Assembly: GCA_028564705.1 (NCBI GenBank)
Contig: JAPXFQ010000065.1
Coordinates: 186,001-250,000 of the forward strand
Source of the DNA: Apricaphanius iberus
Taxonomy: Eukaryota; Chordata; Actinopteri; Cyprinodontiformes; Aphaniidae
Reading direction: 5' to 3'
Length of the DNA stretch: 64,000 bases
The position numbers were made by a program, and so were the translations under genes. The notes below the pieces were generated by a model. That model did no database searches, was not told the DNA's origin, and worked only from the letters and a program-made list of their open reading frames with translations. Positions 1 through 13,300 of the stretch are shown one piece after another (within the stretch, counting starts at the first letter, position 1; every line of letters begins with the position of its first letter).

Positions 1-1190
1 CAAAGCTTTGGACCGTCTGACAAAAGGAGGTAGTGTGAATGTGAACCAAGCCAGCTGAAAACAGCAACAGTGTTGTAATTTTGGTCCCTAATTGAACTGA
101 GCCTACCGGACTATTAGGTGTGAATGTAGCCTTAAAGACTTCATTACCTCAACAGAAAGCCCTGATTGCCACAAATTAAAGAGAATGGTTTTGGTGCTTG
201 GAAGTCTTCCAACACCATAAATCCATATTTTATGTACAACTTCTGGGATTGTCTGCATGTAGCTTTCTTTTTCTTAGAAGTTTTAGGCTCTTTTTCTGTC
301 TCTGTACCGGATCTTTTCCTTTTTTGCAAAGTTACTTTTTAGAGACCTTTTTAAAATCCTTTTTTCTAGATCGTGGGTTTGTTTTTAGTGGTGGCATATC
401 GTGTGATACAGCTGTTTCCTCACCGTTCTCATCATCACATGTACCCTACATGGTGAGGTCTTGCATGGAGCACCAGGTCGAGGGAGATTGTCAGTGACCA
501 TCTCAGCCTTGTGCAGGTGTACAATCCTGAATAGCTCGTGGGTCTTGGCCATGGCGGAGGTTGGTGGACTGACCTACTGAAGGTGTGGACAGGTGTCTTC
601 TATACCGATAACTGGTTAAAACTGGTGACATTAATACAGGTAACGAGTGCAGAATAGAAGTAGTAGTAACAGAAGTAGTAACAGGTCTGTAACAGTTACA
701 GGTAGGTGCTAAATACTTTTTTTCTGCACTCTTATACAAATAAATTCTTTAAAAATCATGCAATGTGATTTCCTGGATTGTATTTGCATCCTGTCTGTCA
801 CAGAATAAGTGCTTTCTTTTTTTCTTTTTTTTGATCTTGTTTATGTCACAAATCAGCTGATTCAAATGAAGTTTAAGAAGAATTGATGAAAATGGGGTGT
901 AATATAAAGTCTTCCGGAAAGTATGAGACAATTAAATTTAATTATACATTTGTTCGGGTTGTAGTTGATTGAATATGAGCTGCTATAACCACCAAGCCCA
1001 ATTCCATGACTAAACTTGAGTGATCTACTTCATTTAAGGAGCTGCAGTGCAGAAGCAGACATTCCCGCAGGTGCTGCCTAAGAAATCTGAAAATTGAAAA
1101 AAAGTTGCTTTACTTGTTGGGTTTAAAGTGTTTTCTCTAATCTCCTGTTATTCAAACCCTGTCTTTCTTTTCTTGCTTCTGCTTGCTCAG
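1..1190 (+). other. Intron of ANKIB1 upstream of first visible exon
   Basis: No exon seen. It holds the Tc1 remnant listed separately, pyrimidine-rich DNA at about 260-370, and AT-rich sequence. Confidence 0.7.
430..870 (-). mobile_element. Tc1-like transposon remnant
   Basis: On the minus strand a frame opens MAKTHELFR and continues HLHKAEMV, matching the N-terminus of fish Tc1 transposases. The 'ggagatt' NLPRPGAP-coding region lies at about 460-490. Sequence up to about 830 matches the usual Tc1 5' terminal region ('aatcatgcaatgtgatttcc'). The catalytic part is absent. Confidence 0.6.
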
Positions 1191-1373
1191 TTGTTGCTGC
1201 AGAGAGGAGCAGACCTGTTTGTGGAGAATGAAAACCGTGAGACTCCATGTGACTGCGCCGAGAAGCAGCACCACAAGGAGTTGGCCCTGAGCCTGGAGTC
1301 ACAGATGGTCTTCTCTCTTGCCCCTGAGGCGGAGGGTATAGAAGCAGAGTATGCAGCCCTCGATCAAAGAGAG
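1191..1373 (+). CDS. ankib1: ANKIB1 exon (last ankyrin repeat and start of linker)
   Basis: Acceptor 'ttgctcag' and donor 'gtacag' bound 61 complete codons. [10 protein letters not shown] is the end of an ankyrin repeat. It is followed by the conserved [11 protein letters not shown] and [11 protein letters not shown] blocks of the ANKIB1 linker. It is the first exon visible in the window. Confidence 0.92.
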
Positions 1374-4300
1374 GTACAGAATAAAATCCTCAGAACCAGT
1401 TAGTGGGGAGCAGTTTTTTTTTTTGTCACTGTCTGATTTGATTTACTATACTGTCTGGACCGTCGTTCAGTGTGTAGCTCTGTCTGCACTGCTGAGAATA
1501 TAACAAAGCACTAAAAATACGTGTCAGCTTTTTGCCGTTGCTTTTTCAGGCATCGCTCTTTTTGTGAGTTAACACCGACTGGATACCTTCCACTCATTAA
1601 AACCCACACGGTTGGTGTCACTTCTGTTGTTGGTGGTGTGAAATGCCTATTTTGGAGAAAACGGTTAAAACCTTTTTCTTATATAAGCCACTATTTCAGC
1701 CACATTTAGGGTTACTGTGGTAGACTAATGGACCCTGCTACCAATCAAGAAAAAACTTGAGTCCAATTCTAAATATAGGAGCTATTGACATTTTTCTGTA
1801 TGAGATGCCTTATCTAGACAAACACAGAAATGACTTTGCTACAAACCATGTGACTTTTATCTATGTTATCGTGCACGGCTAAGTCATGTCCCTGCAATCA
1901 TTTCCGGAGACAGCTCTGTTTTCTTTCTTCTTTTTCCTTTTCACCGTATTTTTATCTGCATTGTCATCCATTTTTGTCCTCCATTGTCCTTTTTTTTTTT
2001 TTTTGGTCTCCAATCAAAATAGTTATTTTAACCTTTTAGCCACCTTTAACATCCGTCCCTCCCATCCCTCAACTTGTTAATTCTTCTGTTGTCTCTGACC
2101 TTTTTTGTTCTTCAGTTGTACGAGGGCCTGCGGCCTCAGGACCTGCGGAGGCTGAAAGACATGCTGATAGTGGAGACGGCGGACATGCTGCAAGCCCCTC
2201 TTTTCACTGCTGAAGCTTTGCTGCGTGCCCATGGTACCATGAAACACAGAAACACTGACATATATATGAGACCTCTGTCCTTTACATTTATGGAGCAATT
2301 GATATGTCCAAGTAATTTATATGTTTATATAAATATGTTAAAAGTATAAAAAACAATAATTTTAGTTAAACACGATCTTGTATAATTTTACAAAAGGTAC
2401 CTTTTGTAAAATTTAACAAATTGCTTTGTTAAATAAAATCTTCACTTGAAATAAGTTTTTTTTAAAATAATTCAATTGATGTAGCTTTAGCTGACAATCC
2501 TCACTGAAACTAATCAAGCGATGAACTATCGAAAGAAAACCTGTTTTTCCAGTAGCAGTTTTAAGTTGGCAAATACGTTTCTTTCCTTCTGTTTACTAGA
2601 GCTGTTGAAATAAATCATTTAATCGATGCATCGCCATACAGACACCCCCCCACCCCCAGAAACCATCGACACAGGGTCATTAACAGAGCAGCATCTTTAA
2701 AACTAAAGCATCTTAAATATTTGGATTTAGTCCAGTCTGTGTCCAGGAAGAATACTGGCTTTGGCAACCTGATGATTTCTGTGTTGATTCTGTGGGGGTA
2801 GTGAATCCGCTGTTTGTTCTCAGGAAAAAAATTTCTAATTTCTTCGTTTGCATTGTTCAATTACCATGCATAAACACACTTTAGGTGTTGTTTTACATAT
2901 GCCATTTTCAAATCGCCACTGCCAACTTGATCCGATTTTGATTTATATTGAGAGCTGTAATCAAAAATAATTCGATATTTTTCTACTGTCCAGATGAAAT
3001 AAAAACTTATGTCTTTACAATAACATATTTTGAAGATTTAAGAGGAAGCATTTGTCATTTACTCTTCTGTGTATTTAAATATTAAATCATAATTCAGCAA
3101 TAACCTTTAAGTGAACCAGAAGAAGCAGTTCTGCTATAAAACTCATTAAGAGTTACATAAGGAGCAGAGATGTCACACTGCGCATGTGTGACAGGAGTAG
3201 CTGTAGTTTAAGGTCTGCATTAAGACAGGATTTAACTATTATTTAAAACAAGCGCAACATGATAATGGAGTTGGACATATTGGCAATTAGCACGGTTTGT
3301 GCCGTTTGCATCAGAGGATTCTATTCACATTCCTGTGGAATCATATCATCATTTGGTGAGTTTCAAATTGCTGCCAACTTTTCCGAATTATACTTGCTCT
3401 ATCACATAGGTTGAATGCTTAAAAAGATTAAAACAGAATAACCCGGTCGTACTACGTTCAGCCTTTCTGTTATCCCCTGAACACTTCCTCTCCAGCTGGT
3501 TTCAAAAGACACATGTAGCGGCATATCAGGGTAATTCTGTCGCTACGTGTGTCCCTTTTAATGCGCGGTGGCGGAATGTCAAGGCTAGAAAACTGCGGCA
3601 TTTGTGCACCCGGTTGATGATGATATTACCACAGCGTCGGGTTTGACCAGTTATGAATGACCAAAGCCTCCCTGATGCCGCCTCCGCTTTGCGTCAGAGT
3701 GGCGCCATCGTTTTGTTGAAACAGGCTTGTTGTTGCAGTGATCATTCCTCTATTTCTTACCTCTTGTTCATACTCTAACGTCATCATTTTAAACCTCTCG
3801 ATAATACTGAAAAAATAATTATTTTTCTACTTTTAGTAACAACTTTCACACTGTAGAGTAGGGATGTAAGAAAAAAAATCTGTACGCCAATATATCCAGA
3901 TAGTTTGTCATGATACTGTATCAATATTCAAAAGCAATGTCTTGAATTACATTTTTTAGGATTTGAAAGCTACCGCTAATTATGACTGTAATTTTTGTAG
4001 TAAAATTAAAAGTATGACTGGTGGTTGGAGCCTGTTTCCACTTTCGTTCCAGTGGATCAACTAGATCTAGTAATAAAACTAGATGTGTTCTGAATGAAAC
4101 AGGTTGCGGTGTTAAGAATAGTCTGACAGTTTTTGTACAGTTAAATTAAGGCCGTTTTCACATGTGTGGCCGTACCAGAAAACGGCCAGAGAAAATGCTA
4201 ATTTTTTCTGTTCACATGTCACGGATCTCTGCCCGTATTGGGATCCAGTCTTTTACTACAAATAAACAGCAGGTGGCGGCATACAAATAAGTCTTAGTTC

Positions 4301-7300
4301 TCCAACAAACAAGGGAGTGAGAAGTACCGACGTCATAAAACGAGCAACAGCCTAGAATGTAAACAAACTGGTCTACTGGTCAGCTGCTACCTGAAGCCAT
4401 CTACAGGGTGAGTGTTGTAGTAAACCCGCCGTTTTGTAACCTGCTGTGTTGCTGTGGGATGCTTGAATCGCGTTGTTTTGGTATTTGTATGGTCGCGAGG
4501 TGATTCTGTAATTTCGGCCGGCGATGTCGTCATTTCCGCATGGAGCGCGTCTATTGTCTTGAGTACGGCCAGAGTACGGGTTGTGTTCACATGATACGTG
4601 GCCGCCCGTACCTGGACTCGGATACTACCTCCAAGGCAGGTCTCTCTGGCCGTATTCTGGCACAGTACAGTCTGTGTTCACATGGTACGAAATAAGTGGA
4701 TTTTGACCAAATACCGTACCCGAGTACGGACTCCCGTACCATGTGAAAGCGCCCTAAGTCTTAAAAATCACAATACATAGTCTTATTCATAGTATCTCAA
4801 TATATTTTGCAATATATTGCATCATGCCTTCTGTATTATGATACATATCGTATCGTCAGATTCATACAAATAAACATTCCTAATGTAGATTGATGTTGCT
4901 ACGGTGAAGTAGTTGCTCAGCTATAGTAGCTTCACACGAGAAGTGAAACAAAAAAACAAAAAACTTTCCCAGCTGGTAAGAAGTCTATCACCCAGGTCAT
5001 GCTGACAATCGGCTGTTTTCCAGTCTCTGGTCTATTTCAGTTGACCCTTGTTGAGCCCTTCAACAAATATACCAATAAACCTCTGACTGAAATCATCAAC
5101 CTACTTATATACAAAAAGACGTCTGATTCACACATCATGTTGGTGTAATTTGAATCTGGGCTTTGGTACGGCCTTTGTCTCTTCGTTATGAACCAGTCCT
5201 TTGTGGATTTTTAGATGTGGGCTTTGAAATATGGCCCTGTGTGAACTGCCAGCATTGTTTGATACAAAGCAAAATTATTTGAATCCCTGAGCGCAACCTG
5301 TACACAATCATGGCATCATACTAACTGAAACATTGCATCATCTGAGATTTCTTACCCTCATCAGATCGTTGTGAGTAAAAGCCCAAATCTTGTTGAGCAA
5401 ACACTGGTCAGTAAAATTTTAAATATCGATATTTTTTATTAGATTGGTGGAATGAAGTTCATCTCATATAAACTATTCTGTATACACAAGTAATATTGCA
5501 CACTTATTAATGCAGAACCTGACTTTCTGCAAGTAAGATATTTATGCATATAATACAGCTTTGGGAATAGGTCAAAAAGTATCATTATCATTTAATATTT
5601 TGTTCAGAATTCCTCTTTAGCTTTATTAGATACATATGTGGTGCCACAGCCATACAAATGCTCCCAACAGAAGTCAGTGGTTGGCAATAGAAGTTTTTTT
5701 TTTTTTTTTTTTTTTTTTTTTGAAGGCTTGATTCATTGAATTAAAAAAAAAAGTATTTTATGTTAAAGTGTAAATCAAACTCGGACAATATTTCTTACTA
5801 CCTGATCATAAATAAAAGTTAACTTGATCTGATTCCTCAAGTTAAAAATAATTATTTAAAAAAAGAATTTTAAAACCCTCCTTTCGTCCTGCCTGACATT
5901 TGATAAACATTTCAACCACGTCTCTTTACATGCTCTTAATTTTCCTAATTAATGGGACGGTCCAAAACTTACCAAACTACAACCCCCCCAAAATAAAAAA
6001 AGAGCATACAGATTTAGATAGCAAACCAACTTAGAGTACATTTAAAGTTAAAGTTAATTTCAGCACCTTAAAGAAAATCAGGAATGATGAGATCTCATGA
6101 CTGACAAGAATTTTCCTAAAATGTCTACAGCATGTTTAACTTGAGCCTCTGCAAACCCATTCAGTTAATTAGAATATTATTTAAAAGTTTATTTCAGCAA
6201 TTTAATTCACTAAATGAAACATGTTATGCAGATCTTCTAAAGACGTACATTTTAAAGCATTTATTTATGTTAATCATAATGATTAGAAATATCTTTAATA
6301 CCTGCTTAAGAGTTATTTTTGCCAAAAGGTAGGAACCATATTGGAACCCATATTCTCATTAGGGTTGCAGTGATACCGTTCTAATGTATTCATATCGGTT
6401 AGTTAACCGATACCATTAACCGATACTTAAAATGTGGAAACTCCAATGACTTCACTGGAAAATTTTTATTCTTCACTTGAAATTCTAGTTTTGTGGTCAT
6501 TTTCATTAATATTCTATTTTATCTAATTCAGCATCATTTGTTGTAACAAGCAGAGAAGAAGATGAAACCTGTCTTCCAATTCTTTTTTTTTTTTGTGTGG
6601 TAGAAGTATCGGCATTGGTACTTGGTATCGACAAGTACTCAGATCTAAGTATCTGTATTGTATCGATTTGAAACAAGTGGTATCCTTGCATCTTTGATGC
6701 TGATTAATTGAATATGAATGTGCATCCCTGCTCAGATTTAAATTTTTTCAGCTAAGAAATTCTCCTTTACATAATCGCAAGTGATTTTATGCAGGCGTTC
6801 TCTTTCTAACGTCAACTTCCAAAAAGGGAAGGGGTTTTAAAACTTTTTTGGCTTTTTTGTCAGAATCTGTCTTCACCGATTCGCTTATCATGTTGGTTTG
6901 GACTTACTACTGAGTTGGTGTATTAGAGCTCAGATTTAATTTGCAGCCTTAAGGCACTACTCCTCAGAGTGGATTCACTTAATGTTCATCATTTGATGCA
7001 ACTTTAAAAAAAACAACTTGTAATGTTTAAAACATTATTCAATTTAAGGCCTTTCAAAACTGTCTTTTTGAACTGAATCTGGTTTAAATGCAGTAGCTGA
7101 GCTGTAGAAGCTACACGCAAGACATGCCTGTGGGAGCTTAGAGGAAATCAAGCAGTGCTATATTTACTCGCCTCAGTCATGGGAATACTCCCTGTCGGTC
7201 GGAAGAGGATAAAACCCTTTTGCGTTGACGTCTAAAAGAATGGTTTATCGCTCCCTGCTTTTAGAAACTTTCACAGATTCCAACACTTTCTGACTTTTGT

Positions 7301-10300
7301 TTCATTATCAGTCTTTTTAATTGTCCTATCGTGTTTTCTGTTGCTTGCCTGCCTTTCTGTGCTTCTAATAATTTACATTTTCTAAATATGAAACAAATTT
7401 TTATTCCAGACTCATATTTAATAGCTGAAGGCAGGAAGATATGGGTATAGTCTCTGATTGGTTTTAATTGAATGGAAATGGGGGGATTGTTGCGACATTC
7501 ATTATCTAAATGAGGCCATTTCGAGTCGGAGGCATTTGATTGCTGCTGAAGCGTGTCTCGAGGCTGATAGTGTCCTAATTGCAGTTGACCCGATCATGTT
7601 CCTTATTTTAAGAGTGGAGAATATTTGGACTGAGGCACAGTCAAGCGAGTCATTCCTAGCTTTCGCTTATAGTCTCTCAAATCCGTTTCTCTGTTCCTGT
7701 AAGTTGGAAGGCTGTTCTAAAAAAGAAAACCAGGTGGCAGCAAGTCTTTGTTTCTGGTTACTGAAAACACAGAGATGAACATGTTTATGTTGCTGGATTT
7801 AGCAGTGACTCTGTTTTAGGATGACTTTTTTTTGTGAATAAGATGAGAACCTCTTCATGAAAGCATTAAGTTCAAAAGGATAAGGGGGAAAATACTGATT
7901 ACATTTTTTGTTATAAAATCATTCAACATCCTTTGATTTGTTTGAACTTCTACTTTACCATCACACTTTTGTTTTTAGAAAACTTCGTTTTTGGTAAAGA
8001 TTTTGACCTTTATAAAATATCTTGTGCTAGAGAAAATCTTTTCTGGATTTAGAGCCATTTTTTCAGAGTATTCTTACCATCACATTCCCGTTCACACAAT
8101 ACGTTTTTCTTAAGCTTACTTTACTTCCTAGAGTTAGACCTGAAAGAAAAAAATACCTGAGTGCGTGTCTACATTTTTGTCAGATTGGGACAGAGAGAAG
8201 CTGCTGGAAGCCTGGATGAGCAATGCTGAGGAATGCTGCCAACGTTCAGGGGTACAGATGCATAACCCTCCCCCTAGTGGCTACAACGCTTGGGACACGC
8301 TGCCATCACCCCGGACTCCTCGAACCACCCGCTCCTCCATCACTTCACCAGACCAAATCAGCCTCTTGGGGGGAGACGACGATTCGTCTCTGGTGAGGAA
8401 TTTCAGAAGTCTCCCTACCTCCCATCTTAGGTGTTTGTGTGGTGCTGATCTATTTAGTGCAGAACATTCAGTTTGTTGTAAGGTTCCTCTTTATACACGA
8501 TGTGATATAAAGCCATTTCGGTCATAATGCAGTGCTTAGGGAGACTTCCATTATCTTTCCTTTTGAAGTAGTTCTGTGTGTCTGTCGTCAGCAGACTCCA
8601 CAGGGATGAGTAAAGATTTGTTCGAAAGAAAAGAAAAATCTGGAGGATAATATGACTTATACCAGCTACAAAGGGGAATGAAATGAAGGTCTTTAGGTAT
8701 TTTCTTTTATCTCGATTCTGAGAAAACCAGCTATACATTTAGTGGGGATGCAGAAATCGCAGCGCTTAGAGCTTTCACACGTATTATCTGTTTTCGTCGA
8801 TTATATTAACATTCACAAAAGTTAATGTGTTTATAAGTCATCATTTGTTAGTATTATTTGTTATTGTATGCTCGCCGGTGGTCTGACCCACAAAAGTAAA
8901 CATAAACCGCACAGATTGATTCCTGTTGTTCCCCAAGAGAAAAACTTGTTGATTTTTGGTTTAAACAACTTGAGAATAAAGTAAATATTACCGTATTTTC
9001 CATATAATGTTGAGGCTCATGAATCAGGATATTATTACTTAATGACCAATGTCTACGTACTTCAATATCTATGTTCTTATAATGTAAATATATTTTTGAT
9101 GATAGGCTGCCTTCTGCTACAGTTAAAGTTGATAATTGTATACAATGAAAGTTTGGACTGTTGCTCTAATTAACAGACAGGATATATATTTATATATTGT
9201 CTTGGACCGGTTGGCTGGGACACACAGCAGCAGCCAAACTTTGCTGTAAAAATGAACCACGATTTATAATTACATAGCTGGCAAATGTGGTTTATTAATT
9301 GTCTTATGAGAAATTGTTTCATTTGTCTGCACTCTTGGCTCTTCCACTGTGCCAGTCGCCCAAGTACACTGAAGGACTCAATTAAGCTTGCGAGTTGATC
9401 CTTCTAATTTTCTCCATTCTAAATCAATAGTTGTATTGTTTAACTGAGCTTCCCCCTCTTTGTGTTTTTGTCCAGGGAAGTTTTCCAGTATAACAGCTTA
9501 TGTGTCCGGCCCCTCTCGTTTTCGTGGGTGTGGGAAAAATGTATTTCCTAACAGCACGCTCATCTGTGAGACCCACCAATTGGAGAGGTCGTAATTTTTG
9601 CAGAGTTGGCTTTCATAAAACAAACTCTGCTATTGTGTGGAATCACACCCACGGACATGCCTAGTTAGTCAGGGCTGAACGTTCCCATCCATTTCTATTC
9701 CAGTGGATAATAAAGTATATTTACACATCTCAATATTTTTGAATGTTTTCCCAGTCATCATACTCTTAGTGTTCAAGCTGAATTCAATTCAGTTTATTTA
9801 TATAGCGTCAATTCACAACAGATGTAATCTCAAGGCACTTTACAAAAAAAGTAATTTCAGTACAATTATACAGACATTCCAATTGGTTAAATGTTTTCTA
9901 TGTAAAGACCCTAGCAGAGTCACTGATGTGAGGTTGTGCCCGGAACATACACACTCCAGCCACAGCAATCCCTCATACTGAGCAAGCATGAAGCGAAAGT
10001 GGAGAGGGAAAACTCCCCTTTTAAAGGAATGAAACTCCACCAGAACCCGGTTCAGTACGAGCGGTTATCTGCCACGTCCGTTTAGGGGTCTGAGAATAGA
10101 GCGCAGAGACACAAAAAGAACAAAACAATTGATGTAAGAGTACTTTACATATTAAAGAAAGTCAAAAGTTGACAACAGGACATGGAAGATGCCCCTTCAC
10201 TGCGAGCATCTTCCGAATCGATGCTCCCCATCCAGCAGAGCGTTGTAGCTGAGCCAGGTGGAGCTTTTATGTAGAGAAAAACACTGAGACAAAACGGGGT

Positions 10301-13300
10301 TAAGCCTAGTTTATGCTTCTCTGACCGCAAATTTGCACTCAGACGCAGACGTATTGACGGACACATTTTTCCTTTATAGTATTCCGTTTATAGTAGTCCG
10401 TTTTTTCCTCTTCGCTCTGCATTGTTTTTTCAGCGTTGCTCGACCAGGACAGCAGATGGCGTCTCTGCCTACTATCACAGTGCCGTTTCAGTTTTGTTCT
10501 AGGCTTGTGAACGCATATCTTCCTCAAGGAGCAATGGATGGCAGAAAGTACGCTTTGATTAAGCTGTAAAGCTTTTTACTAGAAGTGCAGCTCTTAGAAT
10601 ACTCTTAAAACAAATGGAAACAAAACACAGCAACCTTTGTTGTTTTCCTACACCTCCTTATGTTCAAAATCGCCAAAAGAACAGATTAGATAAATTATCC
10701 TTTCAATATAAAGCATATAGTGGCCAAACGCTGAATCAACTACTGATTACAGCAACTATAGAGCCCCATTCTGGTGAAGCGATCTCTGGCTGTTACTGAA
10801 ACTGACCAATCAGATGCATACTCTCTCCGTTGATGGAGACGGATAGTTAAAAATTGGGCCTCTACTCTGTGAGACCTTGCGTCGACAGATAATGGCGTTA
10901 TGTCATTCCGTTTCTGTCAAAACAGAGAAGCATAAACTAGGCTTTAATCATCGCAATAACAGCAGAAAATACATCTGGAGAGTAGTAGAAGAGAAAAGTG
11001 GTCAGTCTGTCCTCCAACAGTCTAAGCCTATAGCTGCATAACTACAAAAATAGCTCAGGATAACCTAAGCCATTCTAACTATAAACTTTATCAAAAAGGA
11101 AGGTTTTAAGCCTAGTGTTGAAAACAGAGTACCTGCCTGATGGACTAAAACAGAACTGGTTCCACAAGAGATTAGCCTGATGACTATGCTTCCCATTCTA
11201 CTTTTAGAAATCCTACCAGTAAACCTGCAGTCTGAGAATTAAGTGCTCTGTTAGGAACATATGGAACAATCAGATCTGTGATGTATGATTGGGCTTGATT
11301 ATTAAGGGCTTTATAAGTAAGGAGGAGGATCTTAACCTCTAAACCTCTTAACCTCTTATGCTACATTTCTTTTTCCAAATGTAGCATACCTACACTCTGG
11401 AAGGCTTTTTACAGCCTATAAAAGGTGTAAAATGTTCAAATTGCTCCTACTTAATTGGAAGGTCTTTGGGAATACTGTGAATTTGAAAATTCTCAGGAAA
11501 ATTATACTGGGCATGAGTAATTGAGGTTGAAAGACAGAAAATATGAAATAGAGGCCGACCGATGTGGGGTTTTAAAGGACGATACCAATTTAATTTTTAT
11601 TTTTTATTTGGTTGCCAATGGCCGATTTCTAAAGCCAATTATTAAGGCCAATATCCAAGGAATATATATACCTTTTATATATATATTATATATATATACT
11701 TTTTAGCAGTATATTGATTGGGAATGACAACTGAATAGACACTGTGCAATATAAATTTAAAAGTCAATAAACCTCTTTAAATATTTATTTAACTTCAAAT
11801 ATAAGACATTATAAAAACAAACTCAAAACAATAACCTGAGTACAAATGGTTTCAGAACAATAGAAAATAAAACAGATTCAAGTTTCTTTAAAGTAAATTC
11901 AAACAGTAACCAGAATAATGGTGCAAATACATGGTTTAGGAGAATCTGGACTTAAAGAATCAAAGAAAAATCACCACAAATTTTAGCCCACTACCACGTG
12001 GTAGTAAGTAATAAAATCTAAATGCATAAAAAAATAGTGCAGTCAAAGGTTAAACACCAAACTCAAGAGTAAAATATGATTGGGCTGGCTCACGGTGGTT
12101 CTGAGTGTGTGGGGGTCCTTTCAGTCAAGTAGTGGCTACAATTGGCCACACAAGTGCCTAATCTTTTTTAATTTATCTAATTTAATTTATTTTGGTAATA
12201 TCAGCTTTTAAAAACAAATTTCAGCCAATTGCTGATATCGAAAAAATTAAATATGTCGGTCGGCCTCTAATATGAAATGTGAATATGAATTCCACTTGAA
12301 AAAAAGCTTGTTTTCATTGTTAAAATACAAATGAACATCAGAAATAGAAACTACTCAATCTTATTGACTTTGGACCAACTGTTGGTGTCTGTAATAACAA
12401 ATAATTGAAAGTTGAAATTTAAATGTTACTCTAGGAGGTGTGCCCCCAAAAATGGGGGGGAAATGGGTCTCTACACACCTAGAGGATTCCTGTTTAACAT
12501 TGAAAAATAGTCTACTGCTTTATAAAAAGACACTTCAACAACCTAGAACAGCATGTTTTCATCATTAGTAGAGGTAAATAAAAACAATCCTCGGTTTCTT
12601 TTTACTACTGTTGCCAAATTTTCACGGTCATAGCTCTATTGGGCCAAATAGTCCACCAGCTCTCATTAGGGAAGACTTTATGGGATTCTTCATAAATAAG
12701 ATTAGTTCTATTAAAAATAAAATTGTTGGCATTCGCCCAAACATGACTACTTCTCTCTAAGTAAGCGAGGTAGTGTTAGAGAGAACTGTAGAACCTCGTT
12801 TATTATCAAAAATATTAGCTTCATGAAAAACCGGGGTCCCTAAATTCAGGCCTTAAGGGGCGGTGCCCTACCAGTTTAAGATGTTTCTCTGCTCCACCAC
12901 AGCTGATTCAGGTTGTCCAGCTTCCTCCTCAGCATGGCAAAGTTCTGCAGGGGACTGCTAATGAGCCATCATTTGATTGTGGATTGTTGAACCAGGGAAA
13001 GAACTAAAACCTGCAGGATATGGGTCCTCGGGGCCTTGATTTGGGGATTCCTGATCTAAACCTTCAACTTTTATGTTGGACCCAGTCTAAAACAAATTAT
13101 TTATTAAATTTTTCCCTTTGGTTGTTGGCCCCATTTTAGATTTGATGAATCTATCTTTAATAAATGGATACGTACCAGGGTTTTTCCTGCGTTCAAATTT
13201 GCGTGGTGGCAGCCTCCAGCTAATTTGCTTGCCGCCCCAGCCTGATATCTGCCTCTGCGCCAGCTATATTGATATTTTAACAGCAGTTGCAGCGTTGTGC

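Noticed and set aside
7458..7778. 106-codon plus-strand frame in intron 2
   Set aside because: No homology I can recognise, no exon-like splice context, and it does not fit the ANKIB1 phase.
11357..11388. Hairpin as a possible microRNA precursor
   Set aside because: The stem is only 12 bp, far shorter than a miRNA precursor arm.
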